NCBI RefSeq assembly: GCF_003568665.1
Contig: NZ_QXMH01000001.1
Location: 1,612,001 to 1,676,000, forward strand
Reading direction: 5' to 3'
Length of the DNA stretch: 64,000 nt
Source of the DNA: Chitinophaga alhagiae
Lineage (GTDB): Bacteria; Bacteroidota; Bacteroidia; Chitinophagales; Chitinophagaceae
Shown: positions 1-8,697 of the stretch, one piece after another
How the letters are laid out: every line of letters begins with the position of its first letter
How positions within the stretch are numbered: position 1 is the first letter of the stretch
Translations under genes and position numbers: made by a program
Notes under the pieces: model-generated
What the model saw: the letters and a program-made list of their open reading frames with translations, nothing else
Databases searched by the model: none
What the model was told of the DNA's origin: nothing

Positions 1-1350
1 CAGGTCTGGTAACTTGGTATCGTTGCCGGGAATACCGGTGGGGCGTTTCCGTAATATGTTGATGGATTTGTCCAGGTCCTCCTGTGTAATGCCGGGCTGG
101 CCCAGCGTGCCCAGTTCAGCGGCCGCTTCGGCGTAGTTTACCAGCACTTCTCCGTAACGGATCACGGGGGCATGGGTGGGATTGAGGTTGGAAAGACCGA
201 TGGACTGGTCCTTAATTTCATCATTCAGGAACTTGAGCGTGCAATAACCGGAAGTAGACACGCCCAGCAGGTTCGTTTTGTTATAAGAGCCGTTCGGGCG
301 GACCTCCATGTTGTAGGTGCCGAACATACGCGGGTCACGGTTGGCCATTACCTCGTTAATATTCTTGTCTCCCACATAGAGCGGGTTGGGATTTGCGCCG
401 GAGGGATCTATGGGCAACCCGTTCACACAAAGATAGGTTTCGACCAGGTTTTTGTTAGGCCCTGTCTGACCTTCCCGGTTCACATAACTGTTGAGGGAGT
501 GAGTGAGCAATCCGGTAGCGTACCTGCGGTACATGATCATGTCTTCGTTCTTGGACAGGTCCAGCGAATTGAAAGACTCGCGGTAGGCATTGGTAAATTT
601 AAAGCCGCCTTTGGTGATCACTTCATTGCCCGCCCATTTGGCAGCAGCCAGGTACTCTGCCGCCTTGGCGGTGCTCAGGTTATGGTACTTTTGCCAGGTG
701 CCTTCAAACAGCATGATGCGTGACATATAGGCCATCACCACCCATTTGGAAACGTTCAGGCCTTTTTCTCCATCTGCCGCACGCACATTTTCCGCGGCAA
801 ACTTGAAGTCTGCCAGCACGCTGTCCATCACCACGGCACGGGGGTCCCGGGGTTTATAGATCAGCTCTTCCTCTGATGACAGCGGCGGTTTGCCAAACCA
901 GGGAACATCCCCATACGTATTTACCAGGTCGGAGAAAGCCAGGGCGCGGAAAAAGCGGGCAACGCCCAGCCAGTGGTTCCTGGCTTCGTCTGAAAGACCC
1001 GGCACCGTGCCTATCCTGTCTATAAAAATATTGGCCTTGCGAATGTTGGTAAAGCTCCAGCCGCCATCTGTGGCGGGAACAACTTTAGTGAACTGCGGAG
1101 GGCTGGTAGGGCCAAAGTCGTCATTCAAAGACTGGCCCTGGTAAAAGTACGGCCCAAAGGTGAACCCGCTGGCGTAGCCTACAAAATAGGTGGTATAAAA
1201 GCCGTAGGCAAAAGTGCGCAGGTTTTTTTCGTTGGCCCAGTAAGAATCATCGTCCAGTTTGTCAAGCGGGTCGCGTACCAGGAAGTCTTTCTTACACCCT
1301 GCCATCAAACCTGCCATCAATATCAGAGCTAAATATATTCTCGCTTTCAT
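1..1350 (-). CDS. SusD/RagB-family outer-membrane lipoprotein, 3' end cut by window edge
   Basis: Surface glycan-binding lipoprotein that partners the SusC receptor encoded just upstream. The ATG at 1348-1350 opens a typical lipoprotein signal peptide (MKARIYLALILMAGLMAGC, lipobox cysteine followed by KKD). The following residues (DFLVRDPLDKLDDDSYWANEKN) are the usual SusD start, with the frequent patterns around RKANIFIDRI, ARFFRALAFSDLVNTYGDVPWF and a late VIRYGEVLVNYAEAAAELG segment. About 450 residues are present; the C-terminus lies beyond base 1, so no stop is seen. It follows the SusC gene by 18 bases on the same strand, so the two are surely cotranscribed. Substrate cannot be read from the sequence; the nearby GH9 enzyme suggests a beta-glucan, but this is inference. 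Confidence 0.93.
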   Translation of the reverse strand, partial: MKARIYLALILMAGLMAGCKKDFLVRDPLDKLDDDSYWANEKNLRTFAYGFYTTYFVGYASGFTFGPYFYQGQSLNDDFGPTSPPQFTKVVPATDGGWSFTNIRKANIFIDRIGTVPGLSDEARNHWLGVARFFRALAFSDLVNTYGDVPWFGKPPLSSEEELIYKPRDPRAVVMDSVLADFKFAAENVRAADGEKGLNVSKWVVMAYMSRIMLFEGTWQKYHNLSTAKAAEYLAAAKWAGNEVITKGGFKFTNAYRESFNSLDLSKNEDMIMYRRYATGLLTHSLNSYVNREGQTGPNKNLVETYLCVNGLPIDPSGANPNPLYVGDKNINEVMANRDPRMFGTYNMEVRPNGSYNKTNLLGVSTSGYCTLKFLNDEIKDQSIGLSNLNPTHAPVIRYGEVLVNYAEAAAELGTLGQPGITQEDLDKSINILRKRPTGIPGNDTKLPDL

Positions 1351-1368
1351 AATTATCCGGTTTAAATA

Positions 1369-4300
1369 TTAAAAGGTGACTTGAAGGCCGAAAGAAATTT
1401 CTTTGCGGTAAGGATACACACGGCCAAAGGATGATGCATCCGTCTGTTCTGCCGTCAGATCCACTTCAGGGTCAATGGGCACGCTCAGGTTGTCCCAGGT
1501 GAGCAGGTTTTCACCGCTGATGTACACGCGTGCCTGCCTGATGTGCGCCCTGTTGGTAAGGTGGGCGGGCAATGTATACCCCAGTGAAATGTTTTTCAGG
1601 CGGAGGTAAGACATATCCAGCAGGTAGCGGGATTGCACAAAGAAGTTGCGGCTGTTGTTGGACTTGCCGGCGTCGGTGGGGCGGGGATAGAAGGCGCCTG
1701 TACGGTCTGCCCTCCAGTAATCCATCTGGTGGGTGTACCAGCCTTCCGCGGCATTGAAACCGGGTATCACTACCGGGCCGCTGGGCCACAGTTCACGTTT
1801 GCCTACGCCTTGCAGGTAGAAGCTGAAATCGATCCCTTTCCAGTCCGCACCTGCACGCAGGCCGTACTGGTAGCGGGGAGTGGAATTGCCTATCACCCGC
1901 AGGTCTCCATAATCATCCAGCGTGCTGGTGCCGGAGAATACTTCGCCACTGCCATCCAGGTCTTTGTACTTCACATCTCCAGGGCCATATTGGAACCAGT
2001 TGGTATTGCCGGCCAGCTTGGTCTGGCTGGGGATGCCTTCTTTCGGTATCCAGTTGTTCCCGTTTTTGGTGAAGTCGCTTTCCTGGAAGAGGCGGTCTGT
2101 TTCATACCCCCAGATCTCGCCCAGCAATTTACCGTCGTAATAACCGCTGATAGCCCTTGTACCGGAATAGCGGATAATCTCTTCCCTGAAATCAGACAAG
2201 GTGGCCATGGCGTTGATACGGATGCCGTTGTCAAGCGAATGGTTCCAGTCAATGGCCAGTTCCCAGCCGGTAGCCTGCATGGCGCCATAGTTACGGGTAG
2301 GAATGGTGCCGCCGTAAGTACTGGGCAGGGTGATGCCCGGGGTGATCATGTCTGTTGTTTTTCTCTTATACCAGTCAAATGAAACGCCCAGCGCATTGTT
2401 CAGAAAACGGATATCTGCACCAAAGTCTGTAGTGGCCACGGTTTCCCAGCTGAGCGAGCGGGATACTTCCTGCGGGGTACCCACGGTGGTCATGTTCGTA
2501 TTGCCTATCAGCCAGCCTGAAGTAGTACCGCTCATGGTAGGAATAAACCTGTAGTCGCCAACGTTCTGGTTACCCACAGAACCATAGGAACCGCGGAATT
2601 TCAGGAATGACAGCACCGGTTTGGCAAATTCCATGAATTTCTCTTCCGAGATCACATAGCCGGCTGAAGCAGATTTGAAGAAGGCATACTGGTCGTTTTT
2701 GGGGAAACGGGAAGAGCCGTCATAACGGCCGTTCAGTTCCAGCAGGAATTTGTTTTTATAATCATAGGTGATCCTTCCAAAGTAACCATTGGTAGCCCAA
2801 TGGCCGCTGGAGCCGCCTACTGTCTGATCTCCGGTTGCCAGTGAAAGCTCGCCCCTGTCAGGGTCTATCAGCCCTGTTCTTTTGGATGACTGGCCGCCAT
2901 TGGTATACACGTCTACGTCCGTACCCACCATTACCTTCACGTTGTGCGAGCCCAGGCTCTTGGTGTAAGTGGCAAACGCCCTGCCGGAGTTCATATCGTT
3001 CCAGGAAGAATAATAGGCTACATAGTCATACGCGGCAGACTGGTAGTTGGGGAGATAGTTCAATGAACCGCCCCAGAAATCTATACCGGCCGTACCACCG
3101 CCCACGTTCCGTTCACGGGTGTTGGTGGCGGAATAGGTGTAGTCCACATCTATGGTGAGATCTTTCAGCGGGCGGAGGGTGGTACCCACCTGTACCCGGT
3201 TGAAGCGGGACTTGGTCTCGTTCATATTAGCCTGCTGCACTTCTGTTAATGCGCTGCGGAAAGACTTGCCGTCAAGCGTACCGTAGGGGTAGATCCTTGG
3301 CCAGCGGTAAAGGTAGTACCAGGGGCCGTAGGTATCTGCGGAGAAGGTGAAAGGCGTTTCGAAATTGGTTTGCGCCAACATTATTTTGCCGCGAACGTCT
3401 ACCCAGTCGTTCACCTTGGTAGTAACGTTCACATTGGCGTTGTACCGGTCAAATTTATCTGTCTTGAATTTCAGCACACCGTTCTGGTTCAGGTAGCCCA
3501 GGCCCACGTGGAAGGTTGTTTTTTCCGTTCCGCCGGTGAATGACAGGTCGTGCTTCTGCATCATGGTATTTTTCTTCATGTACTCTTCGGCCACGTCCCA
3601 GGGGCGGTAGAAGAAGAGTTTGCCGTCCCTGATCTCCAGGTCGCGGCCCATTACCATTTCGGGGCCGAGGTTCTGGCCGCCGTACGTTTTTTCCCAATCC
3701 CTGATCTTCTGGATACCAATATCATCGAAATACATCCCCAGCACGCCAAACTGGCTTTGGGCGGGGTTGTTGCTGGAGCGGCGCAGTACTTCCAGCACGG
3801 TTTCCGCGCCTTCCGCGGCAGGGGCCATGGTAGGCAGTTTGGTAGGCCTGCTGAAAGAGAAGTTATTGGAATAGTTAATGCTGGCGGGCGCGCCTTTTTT
3901 GCCGGATTTGGTGGTGATCAACACCACGCCCCATGCCGCACGCGTGCCGTAAATGGAGGTGGAGGCGGCGTCTTTCAGCACGGAGATGGTTTCAATATCC
4001 TGCGGGTTTACCATTTGCAGGCTGGGTATTTCCACATTGTCTACCAGTATAAGAGGCCTGGCGCCGCCGCTGCTGTTGAGCGAGCCGGTGATGCCGCGCA
4101 GCCTGATGCTGGGGTTGCGGCCCAGATCGCCGCTGGTGGTGGTGATGGTAAGGCCTGGAACGGCGCCCTGCAGGCCGCGGCCCACATCAGACAGGGGGCG
4201 AGATTCCAGCGTTTTTTTCACATCTACGGTAGATACGGCGCCGGTAACGTTGGCCTTTCTTTGCGTACCATAACCTATTACCACCACATCGTCCAGTTTA

Positions 4301-4989
4301 CGGTTGTCTGCCTTCAGCGTGATGTTCACCGCGGAGGCCCTGCCAGCTACATGCTCATGGGTTACCGCGCCAATGGAGCTGAAAATGATCACATCGCCAC
4401 GGTTCACGGTAAGGGTATACCCCCCCGCAGCGTCTGTAAAAACGCCTTTGGTGGTATTTTTTACCCTTACAGATACACCGGGCATGGGCATGCCGGCCTC
4501 GTCCGTTACCCGCCCTTTTATTGTCACTGTGGTATCTGCCGCCTGCTGGTCCGCTACAGGGGCGGGGGGCAGCTCATGGCGACTTACGATCATAATGGTA
4601 TTGTCTGACAACTTGTAGCCGAGGTCCGTATTGTTCAGCAAGGCCTTCAGCGTGGCGCTGACGCTCCTGGTAGCAAAGTCGAGAGACACGCTGGCATATT
4701 TAGCCACATTTTTTGAGGCATAAGCAATCCGGAAACCGGAGAGTTTTTCAAGCTGGCCCAGAACTTTCTCAAGGGTGGCATTGGAGGCCTCCATAGTCAC
4801 TTTCTTCTCGTCAAGTGCCTGGCCTTTGGTGGGTATTGCCCACAAAAGGTGGATGCTGGCCAACATGCAAATGAGGGTGGAGAGGCTCAATCTCATAAAA
4901 AAACGCATTTGCGTAGAATAAACTGCTGTTGTAAAAGCCGGCAATAGCCGTCTATTAGCAAAAACCACGGATTTTTGCATAATTTGCAA
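1369..4989 (-). CDS. SusC/RagA-family TonB-linked outer-membrane receptor with STN signalling domain
   Basis: TonB-dependent transporter that imports glycan fragments across the outer membrane with the SusD lipoprotein. Order of domains: signal peptide (to about residue 57), STN/secretin domain (about 60-140), carboxypeptidase-regulatory-like beta domain (about 153-230), the SusC signature DDVVVIGYGTQRK, plug (about 240-365) and a long beta-barrel ending in aromatic-rich FGLQVTF. 1206 residues is normal for the STN subgroup. The STN domain normally contacts a FecR anti-sigma factor across the periplasm; the FecR and ECF sigma genes lie directly upstream, so a trans-envelope signalling loop is inferred. 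The long N-terminus before the hydrophobic stretch leaves the start open: residues 1, 4 or 28 are possible. Confidence 0.95.
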   Translation of the reverse strand: MQIMQKSVVFANRRLLPAFTTAVYSTQMRFFMRLSLSTLICMLASIHLLWAIPTKGQALDEKKVTMEASNATLEKVLGQLEKLSGFRIAYASKNVAKYASVSLDFATRSVSATLKALLNNTDLGYKLSDNTIMIVSRHELPPAPVADQQAADTTVTIKGRVTDEAGMPMPGVSVRVKNTTKGVFTDAAGGYTLTVNRGDVIIFSSIGAVTHEHVAGRASAVNITLKADNRKLDDVVVIGYGTQRKANVTGAVSTVDVKKTLESRPLSDVGRGLQGAVPGLTITTTSGDLGRNPSIRLRGITGSLNSSGGARPLILVDNVEIPSLQMVNPQDIETISVLKDAASTSIYGTRAAWGVVLITTKSGKKGAPASINYSNNFSFSRPTKLPTMAPAAEGAETVLEVLRRSSNNPAQSQFGVLGMYFDDIGIQKIRDWEKTYGGQNLGPEMVMGRDLEIRDGKLFFYRPWDVAEEYMKKNTMMQKHDLSFTGGTEKTTFHVGLGYLNQNGVLKFKTDKFDRYNANVNVTTKVNDWVDVRGKIMLAQTNFETPFTFSADTYGPWYYLYRWPRIYPYGTLDGKSFRSALTEVQQANMNETKSRFNRVQVGTTLRPLKDLTIDVDYTYSATNTRERNVGGGTAGIDFWGGSLNYLPNYQSAAYDYVAYYSSWNDMNSGRAFATYTKSLGSHNVKVMVGTDVDVYTNGGQSSKRTGLIDPDRGELSLATGDQTVGGSSGHWATNGYFGRITYDYKNKFLLELNGRYDGSSRFPKNDQYAFFKSASAGYVISEEKFMEFAKPVLSFLKFRGSYGSVGNQNVGDYRFIPTMSGTTSGWLIGNTNMTTVGTPQEVSRSLSWETVATTDFGADIRFLNNALGVSFDWYKRKTTDMITPGITLPSTYGGTIPTRNYGAMQATGWELAIDWNHSLDNGIRINAMATLSDFREEIIRYSGTRAISGYYDGKLLGEIWGYETDRLFQESDFTKNGNNWIPKEGIPSQTKLAGNTNWFQYGPGDVKYKDLDGSGEVFSGTSTLDDYGDLRVIGNSTPRYQYGLRAGADWKGIDFSFYLQGVGKRELWPSGPVVIPGFNAAEGWYTHQMDYWRADRTGAFYPRPTDAGKSNNSRNFFVQSRYLLDMSYLRLKNISLGYTLPAHLTNRAHIRQARVYISGENLLTWDNLSVPIDPEVDLTAEQTDASSFGRVYPYRKEISFGLQVTF

Positions 4990-5044
4990 TAGTTTAAAAT
5001 GATGAAGAAATAGCCCATTGAGGCTGTTTACGTTTTAAGCGATA

Positions 5045-5078
5045 CCCCTCCCGACCTACCACAGACGGAGGGGTTTTT
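5045..5078. other. Hairpin between fecR-like and susC-like genes
   Basis: A 7-bp perfect inverted repeat (CCCCTCC at 5045-5051, GGAGGGG at 5067-5073) with a 15-base loop lies in the 183-base gap between the two minus-strand genes. The T run follows on the plus strand, where no gene ends, so it does not look like a simple terminator of fecR. It may stabilise or attenuate the message. Function is unknown. Confidence 0.4.
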
Positions 5079-5172
5079 CGTAGCCCACCTCACTCAGGAC
5101 GGCGGGCCCATACTAAATGTCATGGTATAAGATTTTGGTTTACTGAACTTGATTGCTACCAGTTATTCTCTT

Positions 5173-6159
5173 TTAATTGTCCGAACATCCTTCTCCACTG
5201 ATCACCACATCTCTACCTGAAATGGTGTAGGAGGCATTGCTCACCGTACAAAGCACAAACAATACTTTGTCAAGCGTTTCAGTGCCTTCAAAAGTGGCCC
5301 TGATGCGGCATTTTTTCATTACTTCGTTGGCAAACCTGATGTTTACCTGATATTGTTCATTGATCTGTTGGGCAATATCGTCAAACGGTACGGCGTTGAA
5401 GTCCATCCCTTTTTTCAGCCAGGCTACCGTTTCGGCTGATTTTACAGGGGTTGTTTCCACCTTTCCGGGGTTATATACGATCTGTTGGTCAGGGTGCAAT
5501 ATGCCCAACAGCTTGCGCCCTTCTTCTTCCTCTATTTTTACCTTCCCCCGGGTTACCGTTACAGTTACGGATGCCTGGTCCGGATAGGCTTTAATATTAA
5601 ATGCCGTGCCCAGCACGGTGGTTATCAGTTTGCCGGAATGGATGAGAAAGGGTTGGCCGGGCCGGTTTTTGATGTCGAAGTAGGCCTCCCCTATAAGCGT
5701 AACCTCCCGGGTGGCGCCGTTGAACTTTTCAGGGTATTTGAGGCTGCTGCCTTCACGCAGTACCACGGTACTGCTATCCGGCAGCAGGATGAAACGTTTA
5801 CTGTCCGGTTTCTTGGCGGCAATGGCCAGTACCGGCCCGGCGCCGGCTTCTTCCGCTGTGGAAGCGGGACGGCTGAACCAGAGCAATGCCCCAATGCCTA
5901 TAATAGGGGCCAGTACGGCAGCGGCCCTCCACCAGGTATGACGGCGCTCTCCATTGAAAAGAGCGTCTTTCCGGCGGCGCACCTCCCGGAAGTCCTGCAG
6001 CAGTTCCCTGGCAAGCTCTTCATCAGACCGCCATTCCACCGCTTCCGCGGCGGGGTGCTTCCAGGATTCGTACCAGCTTTCCAGAGCCTGCAATTCCTCC
6101 GGACTGCACGTTCCGGCCTTATATTTTTCCAGTAATTCTTTTACGTCAAACAGGCTCAT
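5173..6159 (-). CDS. FecR-family anti-sigma factor
   Basis: Inner-membrane anti-sigma factor of 328 residues. The N-terminal 70 residues (LLEKYKAGTCSPEELQALESWYESW...) are the cytoplasmic sigma-binding part. One membrane helix spans about residues 75-95 (TWWRAAAVLAPIIGIGALLWF). A periplasmic FecR domain (about 110-215, including FILLPDSSTVVLREGSSLKYP and REVTLIGEAYFDI) is followed by a DUF4974-type STN-binding domain (FNAVPFDDIAQQINEQYQVNI to the end). It is divergent from the ECF sigma gene and upstream of the STN-type receptor, the standard arrangement for receptor-anti-sigma-sigma signalling in Bacteroidota. It is expected to hold the sigma factor until substrate-loaded SusC signals through its STN domain. 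Confidence 0.94.
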   Translation of the reverse strand: MSLFDVKELLEKYKAGTCSPEELQALESWYESWKHPAAEAVEWRSDEELARELLQDFREVRRRKDALFNGERRHTWWRAAAVLAPIIGIGALLWFSRPASTAEEAGAGPVLAIAAKKPDSKRFILLPDSSTVVLREGSSLKYPEKFNGATREVTLIGEAYFDIKNRPGQPFLIHSGKLITTVLGTAFNIKAYPDQASVTVTVTRGKVKIEEEEGRKLLGILHPDQQIVYNPGKVETTPVKSAETVAWLKKGMDFNAVPFDDIAQQINEQYQVNIRFANEVMKKCRIRATFEGTETLDKVLFVLCTVSNASYTISGRDVVISGEGCSDN

Positions 6160-6206
6160 ACGTTAAAAATAAACTTCGGTTACATATATGGACAAACAAT
6201 AAAAAC

Positions 6207-6284
6207 GAAACCGTTATGCGCTTAAAAAAAATAATTTTTTAACGGTTTCACTTTGTATTTAGCGCTTATTTTTCCTTACATTTA
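6207..6284 (+). promoter_or_regulatory. Promoter of the ECF sigma gene with a 10-bp inverted repeat
   Basis: A perfect 10-bp inverted repeat (GAAACCGTTA at 6207-6216, TAACGGTTTC at 6240-6249) is followed by TTTG at 6252-6255 and TACATTTA at 6277-6284, 21 bases apart. This fits the Bacteroidota -33 TTTG / -7 TAnnTTTG pattern apart from the final base. It would start transcription near 6290, 30 bases upstream of the proposed ATT start codon. The inverted repeat could be an operator shared with the divergent fecR gene. Confidence 0.5.
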
Positions 6285-6320
6285 ACTTACGCAAAAGAAC
6301 CAAAGTCTATTCCACATTAC

Positions 6321-6875
6321 ATTCACCATACAGACGTAGAGCTCCTCTCATTCTGGAAAAAGGGCGATCAGGGCGCGTTTGACGCGCTTTACGAGCGCTA
6401 TGCCGTTATGTTGCTGAAAAAAGCATATGAAAAAACGGGTGATAAAGAGACCGCCCGCGAATTTGTACAGGAAGTATTCCTGGAATTGCTGGAAAGAAAA
6501 GACAGGCTGGAGATACATACTTCTTTCAAGGCATATATTTTTACCGCGCTGCGTAACCGGGTACTGAACTTCCTGCACCGGCAGGCCATTCACCAGAAAT
6601 ACGAATTGTTCCAGGAAACACGGCCGGCCGCTGCCAGCAATGATGTGGAATCCTACCTTTCCCATAAAGAACTGGTGCTGCAAATGTCAGAGGCTATTCA
6701 GCAGCTGCCCGAAAAATGCCGCCAGGTATTTTTATTAAGCCGCAACGGCGAGCTGAGCAATAAGGAAATTGCGGAGCGCTCCGGCATTTCCGTTAACACC
6801 GTGGAGCAGCATATGCGCAAAGCGCTGCGTTTGCTGCGCAACGGGCTTCACCGCATCAGCATTTTCATTTTTTAG
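6321..6875 (+). CDS. ECF-family RNA polymerase sigma factor (probable non-ATG start)
   Basis: Sigma-70 factor of the extracytoplasmic-function group, partner of the divergent FecR. Region 2 reads VELLSFWKKGDQGAFDALYERYA ... EFVQEVFLELLERKDRLEIHTSFKAYIFTALRNRVLNFL, region 4 reads IQQLPEKCRQVFLLSRNGELSNKEIAERSGISVNTVEQHMRKALRLL. The first in-frame ATG (6408) would remove the first helix of region 2, which is plainly coded upstream in the same open frame (open from 6243). No ATG, GTG or TTG occurs there; the best placed candidate is ATT at 6321 (then HHTDVELL), about 30 bases from the predicted transcription start. The 3' end overlaps the convergent GH9 gene by 11 bases. Confidence 0.88.
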   Translation: MHHTDVELLSFWKKGDQGAFDALYERYAVMLLKKAYEKTGDKETAREFVQEVFLELLERKDRLEIHTSFKAYIFTALRNRVLNFLHRQAIHQKYELFQETRPAAASNDVESYLSHKELVLQMSEAIQQLPEKCRQVFLLSRNGELSNKEIAERSGISVNTVEQHMRKALRLLRNGLHRISIFIF

Positions 6876-8649
6876 CCTTTCCCTCATTTTCTTTTAAAGC
6901 CATCAGGTAGATCAGCGAGGCCGTACCGTCCATGGTGGGTTCGTTGGTACTGTAGTCCCCATAATCATCGTGATATACCACCAGGCCGCTCTGGAAAGCA
7001 GCGTACTCATCCGGCTCCGCCAGGCGTATGCCAATGAGACTGCCGTAGATGGTGCCATACACCGGCCCGTCTACCAGGCCGCCGTCTATCGGGTAATTTT
7101 TCAGGTGAGTGAACGCAGAATGCGGGTCTGCCGGGGTATCTCCCCATGCCGGCAGGCCATACACCATGCTGGTGCCCCAGGGGTTGCAGCCAAACAACCA
7201 GTCTACATTGGCCTGGGCCAGGGCGGCGTAAGTGTTGTCTCCGCTCAGTTGCTGGTACCAGTAGCACTGTATGGCAAAAGCCGTGGTGAGGTTATTGCTG
7301 CACCAGATAAAAGGCACCCCGCGGTAAAAGGCGTTCTGTTTCGCCTTGGCCCATACTTTTTCAATGCCGCTTTTATAGTAGCCGGCCAGCTGCGTTTTTT
7401 GTTGTGCCGCAGCCACTTTGCCCAGCTCAAAATGCCCGATGTTGATGAAAGGGTACCACTGATAGTGGCTGGCCGTGTCTGCGCCCAGCCAGGGGGTTAC
7501 AGGCTCCTGTTCTGCGTAGGCCATGCCCGCCTGCAGCAATGCCGGTTTATGTGTTACACCATATAATTGCGCGGCGGCCAACTCCATGTCATCCGTCCAG
7601 TTGTCTTCCGCATAAATATAGGGGGAAAGTACAGACGCCGTTTGCTGCACGCCCGGCTTTTGCAGGCCCAGCCGGTAAGCGGAGCCAGCGCGTTCCAGCA
7701 GTGCCGCCGCGTAGGCGGGGTCGTCTTTTTTCAGTAATGAATGGCCCAGCGCAAAGGCACTGGCAAATTTTCCGGCGGTAGAAGCCACCCCGGTGCTTTT
7801 GTTCATTTTTTTATACTTCACGCCCTGTACCTGCGGCTGGCCGGAACAGAAATATACCGGTCTTTCAAACCCGCGGCCATAAAAAGAATCCAGGGCAGGC
7901 AGGCGCATGCCGCGGTGGTCACGGTCGTCAGCGATCTGGTTAAACAGCCAGTCGCTGCGGGGGTGCATGCGCATCAGCCAGTCAAGCCCCCAGCGCGCTT
8001 CATCCAGCACATCAGGAATATTATTGCTGCCGGGCAGGCCGCTGGCATTGTGCCGGTCCGTAAACACCGCCGGAAAATCCCGATAAGCTGCCAGCAGGTG
8101 CCAGGCGGTATTGGCGGAAGTAGTGGAATATTGCAGGTAATCACTGGCATCGTGCCAGCCACCGATGGCGTTGATACGCGTACTGTCAGGCATGGGGCCG
8201 TACAGGGTGTAGCCGTCAAAAGTATGGCAGGAATCTTTCAGGAAAGGATTGAACCCGCAGCGCTGCTGGCGGAGGTAACGCAAACAGAAATCTGCCGCGC
8301 CGTCATAAACGTGTGCGCCTATACGAAAAACCGGGGACCGGGCATTGCCTGCTCGCAGGAAGTAGGCGCCGGGTTTGTTGAACTTTGAGAAATCAAGCCG
8401 GAAACTCTGCCTGAAGGGGCCATAGGCGCCGAAAGCCCGGCCGGCAGATGCTTTGTAGACCACTTTGTTGCTGGCGGAGTCTACCAGTTCAAACCGGCTG
8501 ATCACAGACCCGCCGAGGCTCCCCCACACCGCCGTTTTCACTCCTCCCGGCAAATAACCAAGCTGGTTAATGCGGATGTAATCCGTGGTTCCTTCCCGGG
8601 CAGCCATCAGCAAAGGCAGCAGCAAAATAAGCAGTATACAGCGTTTCAT
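6865..8649 (-). CDS. Glycoside hydrolase family 9 enzyme (endoglucanase-like), secreted
   Basis: Probable beta-1,4-glucan-cleaving enzyme. The ATG at 8647-8649 is chosen because it starts a good signal peptide (MKRCILLILLLPLLMAA); another ATG lies 10 codons upstream. An Ig-like cellulase N-terminal domain (YIRINQLGYLPGGVKTAVW to about residue 110) precedes the (alpha/alpha)6 catalytic domain. Visible GH9 signatures: GGWHDASDY (about 163-171, the base aspartates), NIPDVLDEARWGLDWLMRMHP, NVDWLFGCNPWGTSMVYG, and near the end YSTNEPTMDGTASLIYLMA with the catalytic glutamate. About 594 residues, normal for the family. It sits beside the sigma/FecR/SusC/SusD locus, so it may act on the same substrate. 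The stop overlaps the convergent sigma gene. Confidence 0.92.
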   Translation of the reverse strand: MKRCILLILLLPLLMAAREGTTDYIRINQLGYLPGGVKTAVWGSLGGSVISRFELVDSASNKVVYKASAGRAFGAYGPFRQSFRLDFSKFNKPGAYFLRAGNARSPVFRIGAHVYDGAADFCLRYLRQQRCGFNPFLKDSCHTFDGYTLYGPMPDSTRINAIGGWHDASDYLQYSTTSANTAWHLLAAYRDFPAVFTDRHNASGLPGSNNIPDVLDEARWGLDWLMRMHPRSDWLFNQIADDRDHRGMRLPALDSFYGRGFERPVYFCSGQPQVQGVKYKKMNKSTGVASTAGKFASAFALGHSLLKKDDPAYAAALLERAGSAYRLGLQKPGVQQTASVLSPYIYAEDNWTDDMELAAAQLYGVTHKPALLQAGMAYAEQEPVTPWLGADTASHYQWYPFINIGHFELGKVAAAQQKTQLAGYYKSGIEKVWAKAKQNAFYRGVPFIWCSNNLTTAFAIQCYWYQQLSGDNTYAALAQANVDWLFGCNPWGTSMVYGLPAWGDTPADPHSAFTHLKNYPIDGGLVDGPVYGTIYGSLIGIRLAEPDEYAAFQSGLVVYHDDYGDYSTNEPTMDGTASLIYLMALKENEGKAKK

Positions 8650-8697
8650 AATAGCAGCATTGTTCCGGTAAAGAGACAAACTGCATATTATGAACCG

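Noticed and set aside
3550-4608. Long plus-strand reading frames opposite the SusC gene, and similar ones opposite other G+C-rich genes
   Set aside because: They are antisense shadows of well-supported genes and match no family.
5045-5078. A rho-independent terminator of fecR
   Set aside because: The T run is on the wrong side for minus-strand transcription; kept only as a hairpin.
6408-6875. The ECF sigma gene starting at the first ATG (6408)
   Set aside because: It would cut off the first helix of region 2, which is clearly encoded upstream in the same open frame.
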